Source: Exiguobacterium alkaliphilum 12/1
Lineage (GTDB): Bacteria; Bacillota; Bacilli; Exiguobacteriales; Exiguobacteriaceae
Direction: 5' to 3'
NCBI RefSeq assembly: GCF_000714435.1
Contig: NZ_JJMW01000015.1
Location: forward strand, 1-64,000
DNA: 64,000 nt
Shown: positions 28,127-37,526 of the stretch, piece after piece
Layout of the letters: each line of letters begins with the position of its first letter
Position numbering within the stretch: the stretch's first letter is position 1
Program-made: the position numbers and the translations under genes
Notes under the pieces: generated by a model
Told to the model about the DNA's origin: nothing
What the model saw: the letters and a program-made list of their open reading frames with translations, nothing else
Databases searched by the model: none

Positions 28127-29698
28127 TTAGAAGACGATTGGTCCGGCCGCGATGACCGACTCGTTCGCTTTCGTGAACCGTTTGAAGTTATCTTGGAACT
28201 TGATCGCGAGCGCGCGCGCCTCGGCGTCGTACTTCGCTGAATCTTTCCATGTGTCACGCGGGTTGAGGACGTCGCGTGGCACACCTTTGATGTCGACTGG
28301 GATGTCGACATTGAAGATGTCGTGGCGGATCGTCTCGACGTCACGGAGTTCTCCGTTGACGGCCGCGTTCACCATCGCGCGCGTGTAAGCGAGCTTCATC
28401 CGCGACCCTTCGCCGTATACGCCGCCCGTCCAGCCTGTGTTGACGAGATAGACGTCGACGTCGTGCTTCTCGATCAACGTGCCGAGCATATCAGCGTAGC
28501 GTTCTGGTGCGAGTGGCAAGAACGGAGACCCGAAGCAAGTCGAGAACGTCGCTTGCGGCTCGGTCACACCGCGCTCCGTACCAGCCAGTTTCGACGTGTA
28601 ACCAGACAAGAAGTGATACATCGCCTGCTCTTTCGTCAATTTGCTGATTGGCGGTAATACACCGTACGCGTCAGCCGTCAAGAACACGATCGTGTTCGGA
28701 TGTCCGGCGCGTGATGGGAGCATGGCGTTATCAATGAAATCGATCGGATAGGCGGCTCGCGTGTTTTCCGTCAAGGAAATGTTTTTGTAATCAGGTGAAC
28801 GGTCATCATTCAAGACGACGTTCTCGATTAAAGATCCGAAACGGATCGCGTCATAGATTTGCGGCTCGTTCTCACGCGACAAGTTGATCGTCTTCGCATA
28901 GCAGCCACCTTCAATGTTAAACACGCCGTCTGGAGACCAGCCGTGCTCATCATCACCAATCAAGTGACGTTCTGGGTCGGCCGATAACGTCGTCTTCCCG
29001 GTTCCCGATAGCCCGAAGAAGAGTGCGGTCTCGTTGGCGTCGTTGACGTTTGCCGAACAGTGCATCGAGAGGACGTGTTGCTCCGGGAGCAGGAAGTTCA
29101 TGACAGAGAAGATTGATTTCTTGATTTCACCACCGTACTCTGTTCCCCCGATCAGAATCGTACGTTTGGCGAATGAGACGAGAATGAACGTCTCGGAGTT
29201 CGTGCCGTCGACAGCCGGATCTGCCTTATAGCTCGGTGCATAGATGACCGTGAACGGGTCGAACGCACCTTTTGTCGGCCATTCACGAAGGAACAGTTGC
29301 TTCGCGAACAAGCTGTGCCATGCATATTCTGTGATGGCGCGAACCGGAAGCGTGTAATGCTCATCCGCACCTGCTGACGCTTCAAGATAGTAGAGCTTTT
29401 GTTTTTGCTCAAGATGGGTGAGCACCTTATCGAGCAACGCTGTGAACTTCTCTTCGGCGATCGGTTGGTTGACCGGTCCCCAGTCGACTAAGTGATTGCT
29501 GACTTCATCTTGCACGACGAATTTGTCTTTTGGTGACCGGCCTGTGAATTTGCCTGTACTGACAGATAAAGCCCCGTCTTTCGTCAGCACACCTTCCCCG
29601 TTTTGAATGGCTTCTTCCACCAATTCTGGAACCGTCAAGTTCCGTTTCACGTCGGCACCGTTAATTAATTCTTCGATTTTCAGGAGCGTTGTCGCCAT
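28127..29698 (-). CDS. pckA: Phosphoenolpyruvate carboxykinase (ATP)
   Basis: A 523-residue gluconeogenic enzyme that converts oxaloacetate and ATP to PEP. The phosphate loop [11 protein letters not shown] (about 235-245), metal-binding [10 protein letters not shown] and FIL-type strand are present. ATG 29698 follows AAAGGTGGG. A clear promoter, an inverted repeat and a cre-like site upstream suggest repression by sugars, as expected of gluconeogenic genes. Confidence 0.98.
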   Translation of the reverse strand: MATTLLKIEELINGADVKRNLTVPELVEEAIQNGEGVLTKDGALSVSTGKFTGRSPKDKFVVQDEVSNHLVDWGPVNQPIAEEKFTALLDKVLTHLEQKQKLYYLEASAGADEHYTLPVRAITEYAWHSLFAKQLFLREWPTKGAFDPFTVIYAPSYKADPAVDGTNSETFILVSFAKRTILIGGTEYGGEIKKSIFSVMNFLLPEQHVLSMHCSANVNDANETALFFGLSGTGKTTLSADPERHLIGDDEHGWSPDGVFNIEGGCYAKTINLSRENEPQIYDAIRFGSLIENVVLNDDRSPDYKNISLTENTRAAYPIDFIDNAMLPSRAGHPNTIVFLTADAYGVLPPISKLTKEQAMYHFLSGYTSKLAGTERGVTEPQATFSTCFGSPFLPLAPERYADMLGTLIEKHDVDVYLVNTGWTGGVYGEGSRMKLAYTRAMVNAAVNGELRDVETIRHDIFNVDIPVDIKGVPRDVLNPRDTWKDSAKYDAEARALAIKFQDNFKRFTKANESVIAAGPIVF

Positions 29699-29754
29699 CC
29701 CGAATCCCACCTTTCCCCTAAATAGATGTGGATGAAATCCGCATACTTCCGCAG

Positions 29755-29797
29755 TTAATTAGTATGACGTTTTTATTATATGTGACACACTAATTAA
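29755..29797. promoter_or_regulatory. Inverted repeat spanning the pckA -10 region, possible operator
   Basis: TTAATTAGT (29755-29763) and ACTAATTAA (29789-29797) are perfect 9-bp arms separated by 25 bp. They lie on either side of the pckA -10 box, one in the spacer and one downstream of the start point. B. subtilis pckA is repressed by CcpN; these arms do not match the CcpN box I remember, so the cognate regulator is open. Confidence 0.5.
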
Positions 29798-29803
29798 AAA
29801 CAA
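29775..29803 (-). promoter_or_regulatory. pckA promoter
   Basis: On the minus strand TTGTTT (29803-29798) and a perfect TATAAT (29780-29775) are separated by 17 bp. Confidence 0.8.
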
Positions 29804-29822
29804 GCGTTTCTTCACTTTAACA

Positions 29823-29836
29823 AGTAAGCGCTTTCT
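29823..29836. promoter_or_regulatory. Candidate cre site upstream of pckA
   Basis: AGTAAGCGCTTTCT matches the CcpA consensus except at the two outer positions. It lies about 20 bp upstream of the -35 box. Confidence 0.5.
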
Positions 29837-29968
29837 TACATTGTCATTCTAACATATTCTGTACCAGGTCATAGAACAAAATCGGAAACCGTCATAAAAA
29901 TGTTTGTTATTTCACAAACATAACTATTTGCCCGTTCGTGAAAAGTTTTACGAATTCGGTCGATACGC

Positions 29969-29997
29969 TTGACAGAACGGGACGTCATTTATATGAT
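29969..29997 (+). promoter_or_regulatory. metK promoter
   Basis: A perfect -35 TTGACA (29969-29974), 17-bp spacer and TATGAT (29992-29997) place the start point near 30004, just ahead of the SAM riboswitch. Confidence 0.85.
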
Positions 29998-30014
29998 GGT
30001 CTTCGTAACGGATA

Positions 30015-30186
30015 CTCTTATTCTGAGCGGTGGAGGGAACAAGGCCCTACGAAGCCCAGCAACCGTCCGAATGTAATGTTGTCGGAAAAGGTGCTATCCT
30101 GAAGCGAAGCGTAAGCTTCGAACGATAAGAGGGTAAGGAAGAACGATTCAACCTTTCCCATTTGAACGTGGCGAAAGGTTTTTTTC
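30015..30186 (+). promoter_or_regulatory. SAM-I riboswitch (S-box) with terminator
   Basis: The aptamer is closed by CTCTTAT (30015-30021) and ATAAGAG (30125-30131). The conserved core is visible: GGTGGAGGGA, GGCCC...GAAGCCCAGCAACC and AAGGTGCT. The expression platform is a terminator, AACCTTTC (30150-30157) with GAAAGGTT (30173-30180) and a T run. High S-adenosylmethionine would stabilise the aptamer and stop transcription into metK. Confidence 0.97.
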
Positions 30187-30262
30187 ATTACCGTCCCAAA
30201 GCAACGCGTAAGGGGAACGAGTACCGTCCACACATCACCCTTATTATAGGAGGTTTTTTGAA

Positions 30263-31471
30263 ATGTCAAACTTGAACCGTCGACTTTTCACTTCGGAGTC
30301 CGTCACTGAAGGACATCCGGATAAAATTTGTGACCAAATCTCAGACTCGATTTTGGACGCAATTTTAGCAGAAGATCCAAACGCCCGCGTTGCGGCTGAG
30401 ACGTCTGTCACGACAGGTCTCGTGCTCGTAGCTGGTGAAATCACGACATCGACGTACGTCGATATCCCGAAAGTCGTCCGTGAAACGGTCCGTGAGATCG
30501 GTTATACACGCGCGAAATACGGCTTTGATGCCGAGACGTGTGCTGTCTTGACTTCAATCGACGAGCAGTCAGTCGATATCGCGCAAGGTGTCGACCAAGC
30601 GCTCGAGGCACGTGAAGGTCAAATGACTGAAGAAGAACTCGATGCGATTGGCGCAGGGGACCAAGGTCTCATGTTCGGTTATGCGACGAAGGAAACGCCT
30701 GAACTCATGCCGCTCCCAATCTCGCTCGCACACAAATTGTCACGTCGTTTGGCGGAAGTCCGCAAAAACGGCACGCTTGCTTACCTCCGTCCGGACGGGA
30801 AGACGCAAGTGACGGTCGAGTACGACGAAGCGAACAACCCGGTTCGTATCGACACAATCGTTATCTCGACACAACACGCTGAAGACATCACGCTCGAGCA
30901 AATTCAAGCAGATCTTAAAGCACATGTCATCGACGCGGTCATCCCGACTGAACTTATCGATGCAGAGACAAAATACTTCATCAACCCAACTGGTCGTTTC
31001 GTCATCGGCGGACCACAAGGGGACGCAGGTCTCACAGGACGTAAGATTATCGTCGACACGTACGGTGGATACGCACGTCACGGTGGCGGCGCGTTTTCTG
31101 GTAAAGATCCTACGAAAGTTGACCGTTCTGCAGCATACGCGGCTCGTTACGTGGCGAAGAACATCGTCGCAGCTGGCCTCGCGGACAAAGCAGAAGTTCA
31201 ACTTGCATACGCAATCGGTGTCGCACACCCGGTATCGATCGCGGTCGATACGTTCGGCACTGGTAAATTGAGCGAGACCGAGCTTGTAGAACTCATCCGT
31301 GAGAACTTCGACCTCCGTCCGGCCGGCATCATCAAGATGCTCGACCTTCGCCGCCCGATCTACAAGCAGACAGCAGCATACGGCCACTTCGGTCGCACAG
31401 ACGTGGAACTCCCATGGGAGCAAACGGACAAAGCAGCAGTACTTGAAGAAGGCGCGAAACGCTTCGCGTAA
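30263..31471 (+). CDS. metK: S-adenosylmethionine synthetase
   Basis: A 402-residue enzyme making S-adenosylmethionine from methionine and ATP. Motifs include [25 protein letters not shown] and the phosphate-binding [22 protein letters not shown] precedes the start. It is controlled by the SAM riboswitch in its own leader and followed by a strong bidirectional terminator. Confidence 0.98.
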   Translation: MSNLNRRLFTSESVTEGHPDKICDQISDSILDAILAEDPNARVAAETSVTTGLVLVAGEITTSTYVDIPKVVRETVREIGYTRAKYGFDAETCAVLTSIDEQSVDIAQGVDQALEAREGQMTEEELDAIGAGDQGLMFGYATKETPELMPLPISLAHKLSRRLAEVRKNGTLAYLRPDGKTQVTVEYDEANNPVRIDTIVISTQHAEDITLEQIQADLKAHVIDAVIPTELIDAETKYFINPTGRFVIGGPQGDAGLTGRKIIVDTYGGYARHGGGAFSGKDPTKVDRSAAYAARYVAKNIVAAGLADKAEVQLAYAIGVAHPVSIAVDTFGTGKLSETELVELIRENFDLRPAGIIKMLDLRRPIYKQTAAYGHFGRTDVELPWEQTDKAAVLEEGAKRFA

Positions 31472-31479
31472 TCAAAGAA

Positions 31480-31511
31480 AAACGACCTTTCACGCGAAAG
31501 GTCGTTTTTGT
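31480..31511. terminator. Bidirectional terminator after metK
   Basis: AACGACCTTTC pairs with GAAAGGTCGTT around ACGC, with A and T flanks serving both convergent genes. Confidence 0.9.
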
Positions 31512-32008
31512 TATGCCTGTGGCTTATGGTCAGTCGACTCGTGTCCTTGTCCTAACGCGGTATCTTTCGCCTCGACGACTTTCTCGCCGATCGATTGTAA
31601 ATCCGATTTCGCCTCTTGGGCCGTCTCGACGACTTTATTGACGTCTTGTTTGACCGTGTCGGCTTCGCCGGCCACTTTTTCATAGACGTTTTGGACGTCT
31701 GTCGCGACTTCTTGGATGATGCCTGAGGCCGCCTTCACTTGATCGATGACTTGTGAGGCCTTACCGGCCGGATCTTCTTTCACCGTCTCGACGAGTCCGC
31801 CGACAGAAGCTTTCGCACTCGAGAATGACTGTTTCGTGTTCTCTCGGTTTGATGAGCTGAGGAGGGCGAGGAGCCCGCCGACGAGGGCACCGAGCAACAT
31901 GCCGGTGACGACGTTGATTTTTGGACCGTTCGACGACTCATGGTCGAATTGACGGTTCGGGTTGTTCGCTTGTGTAGCATGCGGGTCGTGTTGCAATGGT
32001 GGTTGCAT
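31511..32008 (-). CDS. YtxH-like membrane-anchored protein
   Basis: A 165-residue protein. A hydrophilic 30-residue N terminus precedes one glycine-rich membrane segment (about 33-52, GMLLGALVGGLLALL), then about 100 residues of charged, heptad-like helix rich in valine, lysine and glutamate. This is the plan of YtxH/general-stress proteins. The C terminus ends in a histidine-containing tail. The ATG follows AAAGGAGTG. Its molecular role is unknown. Confidence 0.75.
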   Translation of the reverse strand: MQPPLQHDPHATQANNPNRQFDHESSNGPKINVVTGMLLGALVGGLLALLSSSNRENTKQSFSSAKASVGGLVETVKEDPAGKASQVIDQVKAASGIIQEVATDVQNVYEKVAGEADTVKQDVNKVVETAQEAKSDLQSIGEKVVEAKDTALGQGHESTDHKPQA

Positions 32009-32172
32009 AAAAACACTCCTTTTCTGTAAGTTGGCATTGGTACCTTTATACCCGTGTCAAATTGGAACATAACCCGTTCGCTCATTTCGTCATGAAAAAG
32101 TAATGAAGGGGCAGGATATTTTTGGCGGGATGGGGAATGATAGTACTAGATTGGCCAAAAGGGGGAGCTGTC

Positions 32173-32640
32173 ATGAAGATGAGGGAAGCCGTGCCGGAAG
32201 ATGCCGCTCTAATTCGAGAAATCGCGCTCGCGACGACCGACGCGGACAACGCGCGTGCGCGCGTGATGGAACGGGCGTATCAGCTCGAGGAAATCGTGCG
32301 CGCCATCAGTTCGAGTGAAGAAGCGAAAGAACAGTTGTTCATCGTCGGTGAGACGGACGGCGACGTCATCGGGTTTTATCATGCGATTGACCGGGGCGAG
32401 ACGTGGGAAGTGCTTCGTCTTTACCTCCATCCGGCCCATCACCGTCAAGGGTTAGGGGCAGAGCTGTTGACACACCTTGCAGGACGAAAACGCCAACCGG
32501 TCGAACTGTACGTTGAGAGTTCGAACGAGCAGGCGCTCGCCTTCTTGAACCATCAATCGTTCGTCGAATTGAACCGGATTCAAGAAGAAGTGTACGATGA
32601 GCCGATGGAGCTCGTTCACTTGCGATACGACCCACGCTAA
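32173..32640 (+). CDS. GNAT family acetyltransferase
   Basis: A 155-residue protein of the Gcn5-related acetyltransferases, with the acetyl-CoA binding segment LHPAHHRQGLGAELLTHL near residues 83-100 and a C-terminal LNHQSFVELNR strand typical of the fold. The acceptor is unknown. ATG 32173 follows GGGGGAG. Confidence 0.85.
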   Translation: MKMREAVPEDAALIREIALATTDADNARARVMERAYQLEEIVRAISSSEEAKEQLFIVGETDGDVIGFYHAIDRGETWEVLRLYLHPAHHRQGLGAELLTHLAGRKRQPVELYVESSNEQALAFLNHQSFVELNRIQEEVYDEPMELVHLRYDPR

Positions 32641-32667
32641 GACTCCAGACGGATTTTGATTGAAACA

Positions 32668-32691
32668 TCAGTCTCGGCTGATGTTTTTTGT
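32668..32691 (+). terminator. Terminator of the acetyltransferase gene
   Basis: ACATCAG pairs with CTGATGT, followed by a T run. Confidence 0.85.
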
Positions 32692-32728
32692 TAGAATAAA
32701 ACAGACATACTAATAATGAGGTGACAGC

Positions 32729-33445
32729 ATGACATACGAAGAACCATCACGAAAAGGGGTCATCGTGATTGTATACCCGCTCCAGTTCACGTCTCGTGTC
32801 AGCGAGGCGTTCCTCGATCGGTTGCGGACGGACTACGAAGTGCTCGTCGTTGCCGGGCCGACGCTCGGCTTGACGGCTGAGGACCATAAACTGCTCATTA
32901 AGAACACGCTCCGTGAAGCCGGACAGTACAAGTTGCCGATTCACGTCGTCGCCTTCAGCCTTGGTGCGCTGTTGACGAACCGACTGTTACAGGAGTATGA
33001 TGTCCCGCTCGGCAGTTTGACGTACATCTCCCCGCTCTTTGACTGGCATTCGTCCCGTCAAATCGGCGGATTGAAACAAGTCGTCGCTTCCGCCGTCGAT
33101 CGCTTCCGCCCCGATTTGCCGCTCGGTATGATGACGTTCACCGGGGGCGGCGAAGAGTCATCCCGGTTCGGCGAGATCACGTACGCCCAGTACCGGGAGA
33201 TTGAAGAAGAGATCGTCGAGCATCAGGAAGAGAAAAAACATTTGCCGCGTTTACCGCTCGCCTGTTTTTACGCGCCGGACGACCGTTTCGCCGATGTGAA
33301 GCTGACGCTGAACGTCTGCCGAAAAATCGGAGGCGACCAAGTTTACATCCGTCGTCTCGAAGGTTTCCCACACTTCGGCTATGAACGACTGAACACGAAG
33401 TTCGCCGAGACGCTGTTGACGTTTTACGAATTGATTCAAGAATAA
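32729..33445 (+). CDS. Alpha/beta hydrolase-like protein
   Basis: A 238-residue protein with alpha/beta-hydrolase features: an AFSLGALLTNRLL nucleophile elbow (serine near residue 75), an acid candidate in FYAPDDRFADV and a histidine in GFPHFGYE near the C terminus. The family and substrate are not recognised. AATGAGGTGA precedes the start. It stands between terminators as a single gene. Confidence 0.7.
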   Translation: MTYEEPSRKGVIVIVYPLQFTSRVSEAFLDRLRTDYEVLVVAGPTLGLTAEDHKLLIKNTLREAGQYKLPIHVVAFSLGALLTNRLLQEYDVPLGSLTYISPLFDWHSSRQIGGLKQVVASAVDRFRPDLPLGMMTFTGGGEESSRFGEITYAQYREIEEEIVEHQEEKKHLPRLPLACFYAPDDRFADVKLTLNVCRKIGGDQVYIRRLEGFPHFGYERLNTKFAETLLTFYELIQE

Positions 33446-33472
33446 AGGCGACTCGTCCGAGTCGCCTTTATC
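33446..33472. terminator. Bidirectional terminator before ytqB
   Basis: AAAGGCGACTCG pairs with CGAGTCGCCTTT, between convergent genes. Confidence 0.9.
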
Positions 33473-34040
33473 ATGCCCGTTTTTCGATTGCGATGATGAA
33501 CGGGGGATGATTCACTTGATTGATGAAGCCGTATCGCAGGACACCGGCTTGTTTTTGGTCGAGCGACTCGACGTAAGCGAGCACCTCGTCCCGTTCGATT
33601 TTACCGCTGTCGTGCCCATGGTAGATGACGACGACGATGACACCGCCGATCGCCATGACGTCCTGTAACTGGCGCAGCGCGTCAATCGTCGTCTCGCCTG
33701 TCGTCGTGACCGTCTTGTCGCTACCCGGTAAGTATCCGAGGTTGAACACGGCCGCGGTGATCGGACGGGTCTCGTCTGCGACGATGGTTTGGACGGTGTG
33801 GTGGCTGTCGTGGATGACGCTGACCCGTTCGGCCATGCCGGCTTCCTCGAGTCGCTGTCGTGTCGCCACGACCGCTTCTTCTTGGACGTCGAACGCATAG
33901 ACGTGCCCGTCACCGACGAGCTCGGCTAAAAATAATGTATCGTGCCCGTTACCGGCCGTCATATCGATGGCGACCGTGCCGGGGACCACATGTTCACGTA
34001 ACAGATGTTTCGCGAACGGCAACACTCTCATTAATCCCAT
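33471..34040 (-). CDS. ytqB: SAM-dependent methyltransferase (YtqB-like)
   Basis: A 189-residue class I methyltransferase with the SAM-binding motif AIDMTAGNGHDTLFLAEL (about 31-48) and the NLGYLPGSDK motif near 105. It resembles B. subtilis YtqB, whose substrate recent work places on wobble uridine of tRNA (mnmM); I recall this and do not see it in the sequence. ATG 34040 is chosen at good distance from GAAGG. It overlaps the end of ytqA by 47 bases. Confidence 0.85.
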   Translation of the reverse strand: MGLMRVLPFAKHLLREHVVPGTVAIDMTAGNGHDTLFLAELVGDGHVYAFDVQEEAVVATRQRLEEAGMAERVSVIHDSHHTVQTIVADETRPITAAVFNLGYLPGSDKTVTTTGETTIDALRQLQDVMAIGGVIVVVIYHGHDSGKIERDEVLAYVESLDQKQAGVLRYGFINQVNHPPFIIAIEKRA

Positions 34041-34971
34041 ATCTCTCATCCTTCTTTTTTCCTTGGAAGGAATCACGGCGTTCCAATTCGGCATGAATGG
34101 CGTTCAAGACGGCCATCTTCTGCCGGCTCCACATCGGCCCAATCAATAAGTCGGGCGGACCGTCACCCGTCAACCGGTGGACGATCACGTCTTCCGGTAA
34201 CAGTTCGAGCTGGTCGCAGACGAGCGAGACGTACGTCGTCTCATCCATCAAATCGAGGAGCCCTAATTCATATTGCCTTGCGAGCGGCGTCCGTTTCAAG
34301 ACGTGGAGCAAATGGATCTTGATTCCTTGTATATCCATTTTAGCAACTTCTCGCGCCGTGTCGAGCATCATCTGTGGCGTCTCGCCCGGTAGTCCGTTGA
34401 TGATATGGACGCACACCCGGATATTGTGGCGGCGAAGTTTCGCCAGTCCGTCACAGAACGTCGCATAATCGTGGCCGCGGTTGATCTTTTTGCCGGTCTT
34501 GTCATGGATTGTCTGCAGACCGAGTTCGACCCAAAGCGACGTCCGCTCGTTCAGTTCGGCGAGGTAGGCGACGACTTCGTCCGGGAGGCAGTCGGGCCGT
34601 GTCGCAATCGATAGTCCGACGACACCTTCTTCTTCGAGCGCTGACTCGAACAGTTCACGTAGACGTGTGACCGGGGCGTACGTATTACTGAACGCTTGGA
34701 AATAGGCGATATACCGTGCTTCTTTCCATTTACGGTGCAACCGGGCCTTCCCTTCAGCGAACTGGACCGAAATTGGGTCACACGCATTCCCGGCAAAGTC
34801 GCCGCTCCCATCATCGGAACAGAACGTACATCCTCCTTTTGAAACGAGGCCGTCCCGGTTCGGACAAGTGAACCCACCGTCGAGCGGGACTTTGAACACC
34901 TTTCCGCCATACTCCCGGCGATACGCTTCGTTCAACTTATTGTATCTGGCTTCACCAAATGGGTTAATCAT
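33994..34971 (-). CDS. ytqA: Radical SAM protein (YtqA/YhcC family)
   Basis: A 325-residue radical SAM enzyme. The cluster motif has the spaced form GFTCPNRDGLVSKGGCTFC (CxxxxxxxxxCxxC), characteristic of the YhcC/TIGR01212 family. The substrate is unknown. The start may be ATG 34971 or ATG 34977; the first has better spacing from AAGGAG. It forms the same ytqA-ytqB pair as in B. subtilis. Confidence 0.88.
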   Translation of the reverse strand: MINPFGEARYNKLNEAYRREYGGKVFKVPLDGGFTCPNRDGLVSKGGCTFCSDDGSGDFAGNACDPISVQFAEGKARLHRKWKEARYIAYFQAFSNTYAPVTRLRELFESALEEEGVVGLSIATRPDCLPDEVVAYLAELNERTSLWVELGLQTIHDKTGKKINRGHDYATFCDGLAKLRRHNIRVCVHIINGLPGETPQMMLDTAREVAKMDIQGIKIHLLHVLKRTPLARQYELGLLDLMDETTYVSLVCDQLELLPEDVIVHRLTGDGPPDLLIGPMWSRQKMAVLNAIHAELERRDSFQGKKKDERYGINESVAVRETSVT

Positions 34972-35043
34972 CTTCATCCTCTCCTTCTTTGCTCACGTTA
35001 TCACATACTGTTTGGTGCAAAACTTCAGAATGAGTACTTTTTC

Positions 35044-35115
35044 TTGACAGTTATGGACCGTTCCGTTAGCTTGGAGAAGGACTAATTTTGGATTCGGCCG
35101 TCGTGCCGAATTTTT
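35044..35115 (+). promoter_or_regulatory. yttB promoter with a terminator-like hairpin in the leader
   Basis: TTGACA (35044-35049) is followed after 17 bp by TAGCTT. Downstream, ATTCGGC (35092-35098) pairs with GCCGAAT (35105-35111), followed by TTTTT, ahead of the transporter start. GGAGAAGG before TTG 35088 is a second ribosome site in the same reading frame as the transporter, so translation over the hairpin could control read-through. Confidence 0.45.
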
Positions 35116-35147
35116 ATCGTTTAGGCGATGGGAAAGGAGGAGTTGGC

Positions 35148-36338
35148 GTGAACAAGAAAATGCCGATCTCAATATGGATTTTGGTCATCGCGATGGCGCT
35201 CAATACGACGGCGGCGTCTTTTTTATGGCCGTTCAACACGTTATATATTAATGGATATTTAGGAGAATCGATGACGCTCGCCGGTATCGCCCTCCTCGTC
35301 AACTCCGCCCTCGCCATCGTCGGGAACTATATCGGCGGGACGTTGTTCGACCGACTCGGTGGCAAGACGACGCTCGTGATCGCGGTATCACTGCTCCTTG
35401 CCAGCTCACTTGGATTTCTGTTGTTCCATGCGACGTTCTTCGGATACTTGGTCTGGCTCGGGCTCATCGGCTTCTCGGGCGGGCTCGTCTTCCCGACAGT
35501 GTATGCTTTCGCCGGCTTGATTTGGCCGGAAGGGGGGCGCCGTTCGTTCAATGCGATATATGTCGCCCAAAACGTCGGTGTCGCGCTCGGTACGGCGATG
35601 AGCGGACAAGTGGCGCGCATCAACATCGAATGGATCTTTTATGCGAACTTCTTTTTGTCGGTCTTGTTCGTCGTCGTGCTTTTGTTCGGCTTCCGTTACT
35701 TGAAAGAAACGACTCGTCCGGTCATTCAGTCGCAACTTGAGGCGGCCGCGACGACGTTGTCCGGTGCGACGATGAAATCGATGTGGTATGTTGCCATCGG
35801 TTACGCCGCCCTCTGGTTCGTCTACGTCCAGTGGCAAGGGACGATCGCCGTCCACTCGCAAGGGCTTGGCGTGACGATTAGTGAATACTCGCTACTCTGG
35901 ACGGTGAACGGGGCGATGATCGTGTTCGCCCAACCGCTCCTTAACCGGATGTTGCGTCAATTTGAAGACGACTTGAAGCGCCAGCTCATCATTGGTGGCG
36001 TCATCTTCCTTGCGGCCTTCCTCGTTGTGCCGTTCGCCGGAGGTTTTGCGATGTTCATGGTCGCGATGATCGTCATGACGGTTGGCGAGATGTTTATCTG
36101 GCCGGCGGTCCCGACGATTGCCGCCAAACTCGCACCGGCAGGGAAAGCCGGTCAATATCAAGGACTTGTTAATATCGCGGCGTCGGTCGGGCGCATGATT
36201 GGCCCGACGATGTCCGGGATATTATATGACGTGTTCGGTATCAATGCGGTCTTCGGACTCATGATTCTTCTCAGTGCAATCGGTCTCTTCTTCTTCATTA
36301 AAACGGGTTCACTGAATCGACAAACATCGGAAGAATGA
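35148..36338 (+). CDS. yttB: MFS transporter (YttB-like)
   Basis: A 396-residue major facilitator with twelve hydrophobic segments and the loop 2-3 motif GGTLFDRLGGKT (about 63-74). It resembles B. subtilis YttB, a putative multidrug-type exporter; the substrate is unknown. GTG 35148 follows AAAGGAGG. An in-frame TTG at 35088 with its own GGAGAAGG could add 20 residues. It lies just upstream of the rhodopsin gene in the same direction. Confidence 0.85.
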   Translation: MNKKMPISIWILVIAMALNTTAASFLWPFNTLYINGYLGESMTLAGIALLVNSALAIVGNYIGGTLFDRLGGKTTLVIAVSLLLASSLGFLLFHATFFGYLVWLGLIGFSGGLVFPTVYAFAGLIWPEGGRRSFNAIYVAQNVGVALGTAMSGQVARINIEWIFYANFFLSVLFVVVLLFGFRYLKETTRPVIQSQLEAAATTLSGATMKSMWYVAIGYAALWFVYVQWQGTIAVHSQGLGVTISEYSLLWTVNGAMIVFAQPLLNRMLRQFEDDLKRQLIIGGVIFLAAFLVVPFAGGFAMFMVAMIVMTVGEMFIWPAVPTIAAKLAPAGKAGQYQGLVNIAASVGRMIGPTMSGILYDVFGINAVFGLMILLSAIGLFFFIKTGSLNRQTSEE

Positions 36339-36455
36339 GCATATTCGCTGCATCTTCATATACGTTGCACCATTGAGTTGTGCATTAAAAAGAAGTAAAG
36401 GATCCTTTCACATCGTAACGCCGGGTCGTCTTTCGTCTTGTCTCATGTGAAGCAG

Positions 36456-37211
36456 ATGGACAATGTGAGTGAAGAAGTGAACTTACTTGTATTGGCGACA
36501 CAGTATATGTTTTAGGTCGGCTTTGTCGGCATGGCTGCGGCAACGCTATACTTTTTGGTGGAACGAAACAGCTTAGACCCTGAATATCGTTCCGTCGCGA
36601 CGGTTGCAGCGCTCGTCACGTTCGTCGCAGCGATTCATTATTACTTTATGAAAGATGCGGTCGGCGATTCAGGTCTGCTATCGGAAATCACAGGATTCCC
36701 GACGGAGATTCGCTATATCGACTGGCTCGTCACGACGCCGCTCTTGCTTGTGAAGTTCCCGTTGCTGTTGAGTTTGAAAGGGAAGATGAAGACGGGGTTA
36801 CTGACGAAACTGATCGTGGCCGACGTCATCATGATCGTGGCCGGTTATCTCGGGGAATCGTCAATCAACTTGAACGGTGGCTTCACGCAGCTTGGGCTAT
36901 GGGGTTATTTAGTCGGTTGTTTCGCTTGGCTCTATATCATCTATTTGTTATTCACGAACGTCACGAAAGCGGCGGAGTCGTCTCCGGCACCGATTCGGAA
37001 AGCGCTCCTCAACATGCGTCTCTTCATTTTAGTCGGGTGGGCGATATATCCGATCGGCTATGCGGTGACGCTGTTTGCGAGCGGCGTTGAGGTCCAGCTC
37101 GTACGGGAGCTGATTTACAACGTGGCGGATTTAGTGAACAAAGTCGGGTTTGGACTCATCGCGTTCTTTGCGGTCAAAACCATCTCGACGATGAAACAAA
37201 TTAAGACGTAA
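36456..37211 (+). pseudogene. Exiguobacterium-type proton-pumping rhodopsin, in-frame amber codon
   Basis: The frame from ATG 36456 (or GTG 36465) reads a complete seven-helix rhodopsin except for TAG at 36513-36515. From memory this codon is Trp16 (TGG) of E. sibiricum rhodopsin. All key residues are kept, in that protein's numbering: His57 (AAIHYYF), Asp85 counterion (RYIDW), Thr89, Lys96 at the donor site (LLLVKFP) and retinal Lys225 (VNKVGFG). The rest is unbroken to 37211. Restart at ATG 36531 would give 226 residues missing most of helix A, with only a weak ribosome site. One base change or a sequencing error explains the stop. The protein would pump protons outward in light. No retinal synthesis genes are nearby. 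Confidence 0.9.
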
Positions 37212-37224
37212 CGAAAAGTTCACA

Positions 37225-37254
37225 TTGACGCGGTTTTTTATCTTGGGATAGAAT
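37225..37254 (+). promoter_or_regulatory. leuS promoter
   Basis: TTGACG (37225-37230), an 18-bp spacer and TAGAAT (37249-37254) place the start near 37261, ahead of the T-box. Confidence 0.75.
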
Positions 37255-37260
37255 GAAAGG

Positions 37261-37506
37261 GTAGATAAACTATCGCGATGAAAAGGAATAGTATCGTCTT
37301 GTCTGTATCGTAGAGAGCCGGTGGTTGGTGCGAACCGGTATATGGACGTCGAGAACTCGCCTTGGAGCAGTTTGCCTGAACGAGAGTAGGGTAAACCGGA
37401 GTTACGCCACGTTATCGGCGTCTCAAGTGGCAGAAATGCAACATGGGTGGTACCGCGGAGAGCTTTTAAGCCTTTCGTCCCATTACCGGGGCGGAAGGCT
37501 TTTTAT
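37261..37506 (+). promoter_or_regulatory. Leucine T-box leader
   Basis: The conserved T-box sequence TGGGTGGTACCGCG lies at 37444-37457. The specifier codon reads CTC (37356-37358) in GAACTCGCC, fitting leucine tRNA. The terminator AGCCTTTCGTCCC (37469-37481) with GGGGCGGAAGGCT (37488-37500) ends in TTTTT. Uncharged tRNA-Leu would allow read-through into leuS. Confidence 0.96.
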
Positions 37507-37526
37507 TATGCAGAGGAGGATGAATT

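Noticed and set aside
36513-36515. TAG read as pyrrolysine or suppressed amber
   Set aside because: Nothing in the window points to pyrrolysine genes or a suppressor tRNA, and other genes here end at TAG normally (for example 50084-50086). A simple mutation or error is more likely.
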